Origin: Pseudomonas sp.
GTDB lineage: Bacteria > Pseudomonadota > Gammaproteobacteria > Pseudomonadales > Pseudomonadaceae
Length of the DNA: 5,305 nt
Reading direction: 5' to 3'
Assembly: GCA_026398835.1 (NCBI GenBank)
Contig: JAPLSD010000072.1
Coordinates: forward strand, 1-5,305
Shown: positions 1-5,305 of the stretch, in pieces
Position numbering within the stretch: position 1 is the first letter of the stretch
Layout: each line of letters starts with the position of its first letter
Notes under the pieces: model-generated
The model's input: the letters and a program-made list of their open reading frames with translations, nothing else
Told to the model about the DNA's origin: nothing
Databases searched by the model: none
Made by a program: the position numbers and the translations under genes

Positions 1-454
1 CATCGTCACCACGACAACCGAGGGGATGTGGGGGCCGCTGATCCCTGAGCTCGCCGAAGCGCTGCCGGGCATAAAGCGCATCGAGCGCACCACCGTCAAC
101 GCCTGGGACGAGCCTCGCGTCGTCGATGCGGTCAAGGCGACCGGCCGCAAGAACCTGATTGTGACGGGTATCTCGACCGACGTTTGCCTCGCCTTCCCGG
201 CGATCTCGGCAATTGCCGACGGCTACAACAGCTATGCAGTGATCGATGCTTCCGGCGGCTTCACCCAGACGCAAGTCGCCATGGGCGTGGTGCGCATGCA
301 GCAGGCCGGCGTGATCCCCGTCGGTTACTCGAGCGTCGCCGTTGAGATTCTGGCCGACAATGCCGCGCCCGAAGCCGAGGCCGTCTACGCTGCGCTCGGC
401 ATGCCCTTCGCCGGCCTCGTGTATGGCTTGAAGCAGTACTTTTCGCACAGTTGA
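1..454 (+). CDS. Isochorismatase-family (YcaC-like) cysteine hydrolase, 5'-truncated by window edge
   Basis: The frame is open from base 2, so the gene starts before the window; the ATG at 26 is internal. About 150 residues are visible, and comparison with E. coli YcaC (from memory, about 208 aa) suggests some 55 N-terminal residues are missing, including the catalytic Asp. The visible part begins IVTTTTEGMWGPLIPEL, matching the YcaC segment that ends GPNGPLVPEL. It continues with VNAWDEPRV, AVKATGRKNLIVTGISTDVCLAFPA and DASGGF. The nucleophilic Cys is encoded at 185-187 (TDVC). The position usually held by the catalytic Lys of the superfamily appears to be Arg (codon 86-88), as in YcaC itself. 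The family is cytosolic and usually oligomeric. It hydrolyses amide or related bonds, but the substrate of the YcaC branch is generally unknown, so a nicotinamidase or isochorismatase label would be unsafe. The gene converges with the dehydrogenase remnant. Family call is strong; function is open. Confidence 0.9.
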   Translation, partial: IVTTTTEGMWGPLIPELAEALPGIKRIERTTVNAWDEPRVVDAVKATGRKNLIVTGISTDVCLAFPAISAIADGYNSYAVIDASGGFTQTQVAMGVVRMQQAGVIPVGYSSVAVEILADNAAPEAEAVYAALGMPFAGLVYGLKQYFSHS

Positions 455-513
455 GCGCAGGCGTTTCGCAACAGCGATCACCTGCATGCTTGCGGTCTTT
501 TATTGCCTGATTT

Positions 514-783
514 TTATTGTCGAAGATTGAGTACGATTTTGCCGCGTGTATGTCCGGCCCTACCTTTTTCGACGGCCTGCTTCACCTGCGAGATCGGAAA
601 CACTTCGACCTCTACAGAGAGTTGGCCTGCATCGAACAACTCCTTCCAGGAACGTAGCTGGGTTTCGCCGCCAATCAGGTCACGCACGATATCTACATCC
701 GCCACCACATCCTCGAAGGCCTGGCTACGGTAGACATCCTCGGATGATTTCGAAGGATGAAACCCAGGAGGCACCGCAAGCGT
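514..783 (-). pseudogene. Remnant of a zinc-type alcohol dehydrogenase / quinone oxidoreductase (MDR family)
   Basis: The reading frame (nominal GTG at 774, stop TAA at 514-516, preceded by an in-frame stop at 784-786) encodes about 86 residues. Two pieces of an MDR oxidoreductase can be recognised. The first, EDVYRSQAFEDVVADVDIVRDLIGGETQLRSW (written here as one piece: residues 12-43), matches the end of the NADP-binding fold, whose family pattern is 'DEVIDYR..fedvv.dvDvVlDliGGetq.rSw'. The second, from KELFDAGQL at residue 44 to GHTRGKIVL at 74-82, matches the C-terminal tail with its 'FPLxxxxxA' and 'GHTRGKIVL' signatures. In full-length relatives these are separated by roughly 45-50 residues ('LKPGGVLVS...'), so an in-frame deletion lies near base 645/646. 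The N-terminal catalytic domain is absent, since doxX begins only 23 nt upstream of the last in-frame stop. An Arg sits where a hydrophobic core residue is expected (VRDLIGG). No ribosome binding site precedes the GTG. Decay is inferred; a translated small protein cannot be fully excluded. Confidence 0.72.
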
Positions 784-806
784 TCATCCACTGCGGCGCC
801 ATTGGC

Positions 807-1247
807 TCAGCGACGACGGGCATCGAGGCTGAAGCGACCGGCGCCGAACGCGACGATCTGCAACAAGCCACCCGCCATGGCGATGTTCTTGAAGAAGTGG
901 ATGAACTGATTCTGGTCGCTCAGACTGTTATGGAATGCCAGCGCGGTGAACACGCTGAATAGGGCAAGTACCAGCGCAACGGTACGGGTGCGGTAGCCAG
1001 CGATCAGAGCAATGCCGCCACCGATTTCGATGATGATGGCTAACGCTAGAGCGAGTTGCGGGAACGGCAAACCAACCGAACCGATGTAGCCGATCATCAT
1101 CGCCGGGGCGCTCAATTTGGAGATGCCCGAGAGGATGAAGATGGCGCTGAGGAACACACGGCCGACCAGAGCAGCCGTGGCTGTGGTAGCGACAGAGCTG
1201 GACAGTTCATGGGGATCGCGAGAGGTAGTAGCTGTAGATTGGGACAT
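807..1247 (-). CDS. DoxX-family inner-membrane protein
   Basis: Encodes 146 residues from the ATG at 1247. An upstream ATG at 1316 would add 23 residues, but it would lie in the promoter region of the divergent regulator, and those residues are not DoxX-like. The start at 1247 has a GGAAGA Shine-Dalgarno (1255-1260) seven bases upstream, so it is preferred. After a polar Ser/Thr-rich head (1-24) there are four predicted membrane helices at about 26-45, 64-84, 88-107 and 117-137. DoxX hallmarks are GRVFLSAIFILSGISKL (29-45), GLPFP (59-63), EIGGGIALIAGYRTR (74-88), FHN (105-107) and FFKNIAMAGG (118-127), ending GAGRFSLDARR. DoxX proteins are small membrane proteins linked to quinone or thiol redox and oxidative-stress functions; the exact role of this subgroup is not established. 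The dehydrogenase remnant follows on the same strand, suggesting a former two-gene unit under the divergent LysR regulator. That regulation is inferred from layout. Confidence 0.9.
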   Translation of the reverse strand: MSQSTATTSRDPHELSSSVATTATAALVGRVFLSAIFILSGISKLSAPAMMIGYIGSVGLPFPQLALALAIIIEIGGGIALIAGYRTRTVALVLALFSVFTALAFHNSLSDQNQFIHFFKNIAMAGGLLQIVAFGAGRFSLDARRR

Positions 1248-1254
1248 TCGATGT

Positions 1255-1260
1255 TCTTCC
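1255..1260 (-). promoter_or_regulatory. Ribosome binding site deciding the doxX start
   Basis: On the minus strand GGAAGA lies seven bases before the ATG at 1247. It is the reason for choosing this start over the longer in-frame candidates at 1262 and 1316, which extend into the region used by the regulator promoter. Confidence 0.55.
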
Positions 1261-1294
1261 ATCAAGTAGGGCACATCCACCACGGAGCGCCGCA

Positions 1295-1324
1295 TTGAGG
1301 AAAGTCTGCCACCCACTCTACAAT
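1295..1324 (+). promoter_or_regulatory. Predicted sigma70-type promoter for the LysR-type regulator
   Basis: TTGAGG at 1295-1300 (four of six to the -35 consensus) and TACAAT at 1319-1324 (five of six to the -10 consensus) are separated by 18 bp. Transcription would start near 1331, giving a leader of about 40 nt before the ATG at 1370. The promoter lies inside the 122-bp divergent intergenic region. I saw no equally good match for the opposite, doxX-facing promoter, which would fit a need for activation, but absence by eye is weak evidence. Confidence 0.5.
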
Positions 1325-1354
1325 CGTAATAGCCGACTAATTTCGACGATTACG
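1325..1354. promoter_or_regulatory. Operator-like inverted repeat with 11-bp phased TAAT elements
   Basis: CGTAAT (1325-1330) and ATTACG (1349-1354) are perfect inverted copies 18 bp apart. Inside, TAAT occurs at 1327-1330 and 1338-1341, and ATTA at 1349-1352, giving three half-sites with 11-bp steps, about one helical turn. TAAT-N7-ATTA (1338-1352) has the arm length and spacing of LysR-type sites, although it does not give the strict T-N11-A pattern. The element begins directly after the predicted -10 and covers the likely start site, a position suited to autorepression. It lies between the regulator gene and doxX, so the regulator is the natural candidate to bind it. Binding is inferred. 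Confidence 0.45.
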
Positions 1355-1357
1355 TTC

Positions 1358-1364
1358 GAGGAAA
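1358..1364 (+). promoter_or_regulatory. Ribosome binding site deciding the regulator start
   Basis: GAGGAAA lies five bases before the ATG at 1370, an ideal position. A longer reading starting with TTG at 1295 is also open, but its 25 extra residues are unlike any LysR N-terminus and would begin within the predicted -35 hexamer. Confidence 0.75.
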
Positions 1365-1369
1365 TCGAA

Positions 1370-2308
1370 ATGACCTCAGACCCAGGCACTCCCACTCTCG
1401 ATCAACTGCGTGTATTCCTGACGGTTGTCGAGGTCGGCAGTTTTGCGGCTGCCGCAAGAAAACTGCACCGAGCCACTTCAGTCATCAGCTATTCGATCGC
1501 CAATCTTGAGATGCAACTCGGCGTGGCTCTTTTTGACCGACATACGACTCGTAAACCCCAGCTCACCGATGCCGGCCGTACCGTTCTGGCCGAAGCCAGA
1601 ACCATCGCCAATGGTATTCATGGATTACGCGCCAAAGTAAAAGGCCTGCTTCAGGGGCTCGAAGCTGAAGTTCACGTTGTACTTGATGTCATGCTTCCAG
1701 CTGAGCGCGTGGTGGACGCACTCAAATCATTTCGAGAGGAATTTCCTACGGTTGCGCTCCACTTGCATATGGAGGCTCTCGGCGCAGTCACTCAACTCGT
1801 GATCAACGGCGGCGCGTCAGTCGGCGTCAGTGGCCCGATGAATGAGGGGATTGATGGTATCGAACGAATTGGGGTCGGCAGTGTTGAGTTGATTCCGGTT
1901 GCAGCCCCAAATCATCCACTTGCTTCAAGCGAGTCGAATATTCCAGGTGCTGGACGTGAGTTCACCCAGCTTGTGCTGTCCGACCGCTCGCTCCTGACAA
2001 AAGACAAGGATTTCGCAGTCCTCAGTACCCACACGTGGCGGCTGGCAGATCTGGGGGCTAAACACATGTTGCTACATGAAGGCATTGGCTGGGGGAACAT
2101 GCCGATCACGATGGTTCGGGAAGATTTGGATACTGGCCGACTCGTACACCTGAAAATGCCAGAATACAAAAGCGGGATTTATACCTTCGACGCTATCTAT
2201 CGCACTGATCTGCCACCAGGACCCGCCGCAAGGTGGTTGATTGATCGGTTCGTTCAACAAAGCTCAGCGGGTGATGCGCCCACCCGCCTCGGCCTCACCT
2301 CAGTGTGA
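1370..2308 (+). CDS. LysR-type transcriptional regulator
   Basis: Encodes 312 residues, a normal LysR length. The winged helix-turn-helix lies at about residues 8-67: TLDQLRVFLTVVEVGSFAAAARKLHR, then the recognition-helix region ATSVISYSIANLEMQLGVALFDR, then LTDAGR. A linker helix follows (about 68-96). The effector-binding domain runs from about 98 to 296, with recognisable landmarks MLPAERVVDALKSFREEFP, GVSG (152-155), VELIPVAAPNHPLA (172-185) and LHEGIGWGNMP (235-245). It would bind DNA as a dimer or tetramer in the cytosol and respond to a small ligand that cannot be deduced here. It is divergent from doxX across 122 bp with an operator-like repeat, the classic layout for a LysR protein controlling its divergent neighbour. 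It converges on the permease gene, so control of the permease-amidohydrolase pair is less supported. Its base composition appears lower in GC (about 53-55% in sampled lines) than the flanking genes (about 62-65%), a possible sign of separate origin. Confidence 0.93.
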   Translation: MTSDPGTPTLDQLRVFLTVVEVGSFAAAARKLHRATSVISYSIANLEMQLGVALFDRHTTRKPQLTDAGRTVLAEARTIANGIHGLRAKVKGLLQGLEAEVHVVLDVMLPAERVVDALKSFREEFPTVALHLHMEALGAVTQLVINGGASVGVSGPMNEGIDGIERIGVGSVELIPVAAPNHPLASSESNIPGAGREFTQLVLSDRSLLTKDKDFAVLSTHTWRLADLGAKHMLLHEGIGWGNMPITMVREDLDTGRLVHLKMPEYKSGIYTFDAIYRTDLPPGPAARWLIDRFVQQSSAGDAPTRLGLTSV

Positions 2309-2327
2309 GCGTATGCAAAATGCGCTT
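2307..2327. terminator. Possible weak bidirectional terminator hairpin
   Basis: In the 22-bp gap between the convergent regulator and permease genes, bases 2307-2314 can pair with 2320-2327 (eight pairs including two G-T wobbles) around the five-base loop GCAAA. Neither strand shows a real run of T after the stem, so intrinsic termination would be inefficient. It partly overlaps the regulator stop codon. Position is suggestive; strength is poor. Confidence 0.25.
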
Positions 2328-2330
2328 CGT

Positions 2331-3743
2331 TCAGGCCCTTGAGCTCCGTTCAGGAGACACAGCAAGGGCTGATGTCCTGGCCAGCAGGTAATAGAGAATT
2401 CCCGGCACCACCAGACCAACGATCCAGGAAATATCGACACCGCCGAGCTGCGCGACCATCGGCCCGGAGTAGAAGTGGGTGTCGACAAAAGGCAGCTGGA
2501 TCAATACACCGGTGACATACACGCTGATCCCCAATACGTTCCAGCGGCCATAGCGACCCGCCGGATCGGACAACGCCGGGATGTCATAGCGCTCCTTGTT
2601 GATGAAGTAGTAATCCACCAGGTTGATCGCGCTCCAGGGCGTGAAAAAGGTCAGCAAAAACAGAATGAAGTACTTGAACGTACTTAGAAACGAGTACTGG
2701 CCCAGCAGTGCGAGCGTGGTGGACGCCGCGACAATCGCCAGCACAAACAGCACGCGCTGCGCGGCGGATATCTCGAGACGACTACGCAAGCCACTGATAA
2801 TGGTGGCAACGCACATAAAGCTGCCATAGGCGTTGAGGGTGGACACCGTGACCTTGCCGAACACTACGCTCAAGTAAAGCAGGGAGGCCATCACACCGGT
2901 ACTGCCCAACCCGACGATGGTGGCTACCTCGTGACCGCGGAAATTCGCGCCCGCCAAAGCAGCGGCGAACACTCCCAGCACCATGGAAGCCTGGGCGCCC
3001 AGCACCGTACCGAGACCGACGGCGCAGAAGGTCTTCCAGGACGAGGTCTTGCTCGGCAGGTAGCGTGAGTAGTCGGCCACATAGGGGCCAAAGGCGATCT
3101 GCCAGGACGCGGAGAGGGACACCGCCAACAGGAAGGTACTCCAGCCGAAGTGACGGTTTTCCAGCAACAGGCCGATATCGTTGAGCGTCATCAGCCGGGT
3201 AAACAGATAGGCGAAGGCAATGATGCCCAGCACGCTGGCAACCCTCCCGACCAGGTGAATGACCCGATAACCAAAGAGGGTCAGAAACGCGATGCATGAG
3301 GCGAAAATCAGGATGCCGGCGCTGTCGCTGACATTGATCAACTGGGCAATGGCCTGCCCCGACAGCACCGCACCGGTGGCGCTGAAGCCGAGATACATCA
3401 GACACACCAGCACAATCGGGATGGCCGCACCATAGACGCCAAACTGCACGCGGCTGGAGATCATCTGCGGCAGCCCAAGCTTGGGCCCTTGCGCAGCGTG
3501 CAGAGCAACCACTGTACCGCCGAGCAGCTGGCCGATCAGCAAGCCAATGAGTGACCAGAACACATCGCCGCCCAGCACCACGGCCAAGGCACCGGTGACT
3601 ATCGCGGTGATCTGCAGATTGGCGCCGAGCCAAAGGGTGAACTGGCTGTAGAGGCTGCCATGGCGCTCGGCCTCGGGAATGTAATCGATCGAACGTGTCT
3701 CGATCAGGGGACTTCGCTGCTGACTATCGCTGACCTTGGTCAT
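2331..3743 (-). CDS. NCS1-family purine/cytosine-type permease
   Basis: Encodes 470 residues from the ATG at 3743, a complete protein of normal length for nucleobase:cation symporter-1 transporters. The N-terminal tail ends SIDYIPEAERHGS; about twelve hydrophobic helices follow (roughly 38-57, 62-82, 104-125, 141-158, 166-185, 203-222, 239-263, 278-297, 330-347, 355-378, 401-419, 437-455). Family signatures are GPKLGLPQMISSRVQFGVYGA (split here as GPKLGLPQMISS, 86-97, and RVQFGVYGA, 98-106), WQIAFGPYVADYSRYLP (214-230), NAYGSFM (304-310) and TPWSAINLVDYYF (368-380). Such inner-membrane proteins import purines, cytosine, hydantoins, allantoin, thiamine-like or other small nitrogen compounds with H+ or Na+. 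The true substrate cannot be chosen from these motifs. The gene follows the amidohydrolase by 34 nt on the same strand, so cotranscription is likely and the two probably act on related compounds. The ribosome binding site is modest (GAAGAG, complement of 3753-3758). Confidence 0.92.
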   Translation of the reverse strand: MTKVSDSQQRSPLIETRSIDYIPEAERHGSLYSQFTLWLGANLQITAIVTGALAVVLGGDVFWSLIGLLIGQLLGGTVVALHAAQGPKLGLPQMISSRVQFGVYGAAIPIVLVCLMYLGFSATGAVLSGQAIAQLINVSDSAGILIFASCIAFLTLFGYRVIHLVGRVASVLGIIAFAYLFTRLMTLNDIGLLLENRHFGWSTFLLAVSLSASWQIAFGPYVADYSRYLPSKTSSWKTFCAVGLGTVLGAQASMVLGVFAAALAGANFRGHEVATIVGLGSTGVMASLLYLSVVFGKVTVSTLNAYGSFMCVATIISGLRSRLEISAAQRVLFVLAIVAASTTLALLGQYSFLSTFKYFILFLLTFFTPWSAINLVDYYFINKERYDIPALSDPAGRYGRWNVLGISVYVTGVLIQLPFVDTHFYSGPMVAQLGGVDISWIVGLVVPGILYYLLARTSALAVSPERSSRA

Positions 3744-3777
3744 TACTGTGTTCTCTTCTAAGGGGCAGACGGTGCTT

Positions 3778-5305
3778 TTATTTTTGTTGTTCAGTCACTA
3801 CGACTCGAGCCGGCCGCTGATCAAGACCACCGAACGGCGCCTTGGCCCACACGACCTTGCCGCCCACAACCGTCAGTAGCACGTCATTTCGAGCCAACTC
3901 ATCCTCAGGAACCTGCATGAAGTTCTTGTCCAATACGATCAGGTCGGCGAATTTGCCTACCTCGACCGAGCCGACGACAGCGTCCAATTGCAGCTGCTCG
4001 GCGGCGTTCATGGTGATAGCGCGCAGCACTTCAGTACGCGACAGCGCCGGGTCGGCGTTGAGCCGTCCCGCGTTCTTGGGACCATAGCTGTGTGGGTTCA
4101 GCGGATCGCCTGAGCGGGTGACACCGATCTTCAGCGCAAGGAATTCGTCGAGAGGGTCGACGGGCCAGTCGCTGCCGAAGGCAACGCGTCCGCCGGCGCG
4201 GCTGATGCTCCCCGATGGCTCCATGCGTGCAAAACGGTCGGAACCTAGGTGATCGCTGGTACCGTCGACCGTGGAAGGCGCCTGCTGGGCCCACTGGAAG
4301 GACATGGTGGCGGTCACGTCAAGCGCCTTGAAGCGCGCATAGTCGGCAGGGTCAACCGACTCGGCGTGAGCGATGGCTGGACGGAAGCCATTGCCGGGCA
4401 GTTGCTGGCGCACGTATTCGATGCTGTTCAGTGCATCACGCACCGCGCGGTCCCCGGTGGCGTGAAGGTGCGGGTCAAGGCCGGCCTGGACCGCCTGCAG
4501 CAACAGCGGATTGAGTACTTGCGGGGGAAAGTACAGCTCACCGAGGTTCTTGCCAGGCGTCCACTTGGGTGCAGTCTCGGTTCCGGCATTGCGCAAGTAC
4601 GGCGTCAACATTGCACCGGTGTCAGCCGGAGCGTTGATGATGCCATCCATGAACAATTTGACGTGGCGCATGCTCACGCCCGGCGCAACTTTTGCCTCGC
4701 CCTGGTCGTAGGTGTTGGCCAATTCCTTGGCCTCGGCGATGGTCTTGACCGGGTCTGCTGCAGCGGCGGCAGGGTCCAGCTTGATCGCCAACAAGGCCCG
4801 GGCGGTCAGCTCGCCCGACTGCTGCAGGGTGCTGAAGGCTTTGCCATTCTCAGGCCCCGACAAGGCATCGAAGAAGCTGGTGATGCCTTGCTGGCGCATG
4901 GCGTCGAGCGCCGCGCGGGTCTGGTTCAGCTTCTCTGCGTCGGTGGCCGCCGGCACCACGGCGGCCATGGTATCGGCAGCACCGTCTTCGCAGATACCGG
5001 TCGGGTTGCCGGCGCTGTCGCGAGCGTACTTGCCATCACCTGGATTGGCCGTGTGTTTGTTCACGCCTGCAACCGCCAGGCCACGAGAATTTGTCAGTAC
5101 GGTATGGAAGTCGGTGGAACGGACCTGAATCGGGCGATGGGTCTTGAGCGCGTCCAGCGTCGACTTGTCGGGGTCGCCATCGAGTCCGGTCATGCCTATG
5201 CGATCCCAGCTGCCTACCTCGAGCCAGACATCGGGGCCCTTGTCCTTGTCGGCATCCAGGCACGCCTGGATGGTCGCCTGGAAAACCTTCCGGGTCATCG
5301 TCTGG
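3778..5305 (-). CDS. YtcJ-like metal-dependent amidohydrolase (amidohydrolase family 3), 5' end beyond window
   Basis: The frame stays open to the window edge (two codons upstream of the ATG at 5298), so the start lies outside. About 508 residues are visible, and the missing part would hold the first metal motif (PGFxDxHxH) and any signal peptide. Counting from the ATG at 5298, visible landmarks are RSTDFHTVLTNSRGLAVAGV (60-79), NPTGICEDGA (98-107), VKLFMDG (213-219; its Lys is a candidate bridging metal ligand), HLHATGDRAV (277-286; His277 and His279), IAHAE (309-313; His311), FGSDWPVDP (374-382; Asp377) and VGSVEVGKFADLIVLDKNF (442-460), the usual C-terminal beta-sandwich return. Together these are the late metal and catalytic residues of the amidohydrolase TIM barrel, and none looks damaged. 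The family cleaves amide or other C-N bonds; characterised relatives include N-substituted formamide deformylase, but most are of unknown substrate. It leads a probable operon with the downstream NCS1 permease. Whether it is cytosolic or exported cannot be seen. Confidence 0.92.
   Translation of the reverse strand, partial: QTMTRKVFQATIQACLDADKDKGPDVWLEVGSWDRIGMTGLDGDPDKSTLDALKTHRPIQVRSTDFHTVLTNSRGLAVAGVNKHTANPGDGKYARDSAGNPTGICEDGAADTMAAVVPAATDAEKLNQTRAALDAMRQQGITSFFDALSGPENGKAFSTLQQSGELTARALLAIKLDPAAAAADPVKTIAEAKELANTYDQGEAKVAPGVSMRHVKLFMDGIINAPADTGAMLTPYLRNAGTETAPKWTPGKNLGELYFPPQVLNPLLLQAVQAGLDPHLHATGDRAVRDALNSIEYVRQQLPGNGFRPAIAHAESVDPADYARFKALDVTATMSFQWAQQAPSTVDGTSDHLGSDRFARMEPSGSISRAGGRVAFGSDWPVDPLDEFLALKIGVTRSGDPLNPHSYGPKNAGRLNADPALSRTEVLRAITMNAAEQLQLDAVVGSVEVGKFADLIVLDKNFMQVPEDELARNDVLLTVVGGKVVWAKAPFGGLDQRPARVVVTEQQK

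Noticed and set aside
455..513. Possible terminator between the isochorismatase-family gene and the dehydrogenase remnant (GCAGG at 457-461, CCTGC at 481-485, later TCTTTTATT)
   Set aside because: Only five pairs with a 19-base loop, and the T-rich stretch starts well after the stem; too weak to call.
546..962. A 138-codon plus-strand open frame, running opposite the dehydrogenase remnant and the 3' part of doxX
   Set aside because: The translation is low-complexity, Arg- and His-rich, matches no family I know and is antisense to a clear DoxX gene; it looks like a GC-rich shadow frame.
2328..2354. Direct repeat CGTTCAGG at 2328-2335 and 2347-2354
   Set aside because: Eight bases repeated once, overlapping the 3' end of the permease coding sequence; easily expected by chance and without other signs of an attachment site.
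2782..3633. A 283-codon minus-strand open frame inside the permease gene
   Set aside because: It is a frame-shifted reading of the permease, rich in Arg, Cys and His, without membrane helices or motifs, while the permease frame has full NCS1 signatures.
4712..5128. A 138-codon plus-strand open frame opposite the amidohydrolase
   Set aside because: Antisense to well-conserved amidohydrolase sequence; its Ala/Ser-rich translation is typical of a complementary-strand shadow.

Overview
The window looks like a chromosomal accessory-metabolism region of a GC-rich proteobacterium. A pseudomonad or a similar soil Gamma- or Betaproteobacterium fits best, judging from codon choice, the gene families present and compact spacing. 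This placement is an inference; the window holds no rRNA, tRNA or other taxonomic marker. No insertion sequence, CRISPR array, tRNA gene or phage gene is visible.

Left part (1-1247). The window opens inside a plus-strand gene for a YcaC-type isochorismatase-family hydrolase, which runs to 454. Convergent with it, on the minus strand, lies a short decayed piece (514-783) of a zinc-type alcohol dehydrogenase/quinone oxidoreductase (MDR family). This piece keeps part of the cofactor domain and the C-terminal tail, joined with the intervening section missing. Just upstream of it on the same strand is an intact four-helix DoxX-family membrane protein (807-1247).

Middle (1248-2330). A 122-bp divergent intergenic region separates doxX from a LysR-type regulator (1370-2308). 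It carries a good sigma70-like promoter for the regulator, followed directly by phased TAAT/TAAT/ATTA elements within a CGTAAT-N18-ATTACG inverted repeat. This is a plausible operator for autorepression and for control of the divergent doxX unit. The regulator converges on the next gene with only 22 bp between stop codons, where a short hairpin can form.

Right part (2331-5305). Two minus-strand genes form a likely operon: a YtcJ-like metal-dependent amidohydrolase (5' end beyond the window) followed after 34 nt by a 12-helix NCS1-family purine/cytosine-type permease. The simplest reading is a scavenging module in which the permease imports a small nitrogen-containing compound and the amidohydrolase cleaves a C-N bond in it or in a related compound. 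The actual substrate cannot be read from the sequence.

I see recognisable families throughout and no clear evidence of a new kind of system. The items most worth a second look are the eroded dehydrogenase next to doxX, the phased operator-like repeat, and the unassigned substrate of the amidohydrolase-permease pair.
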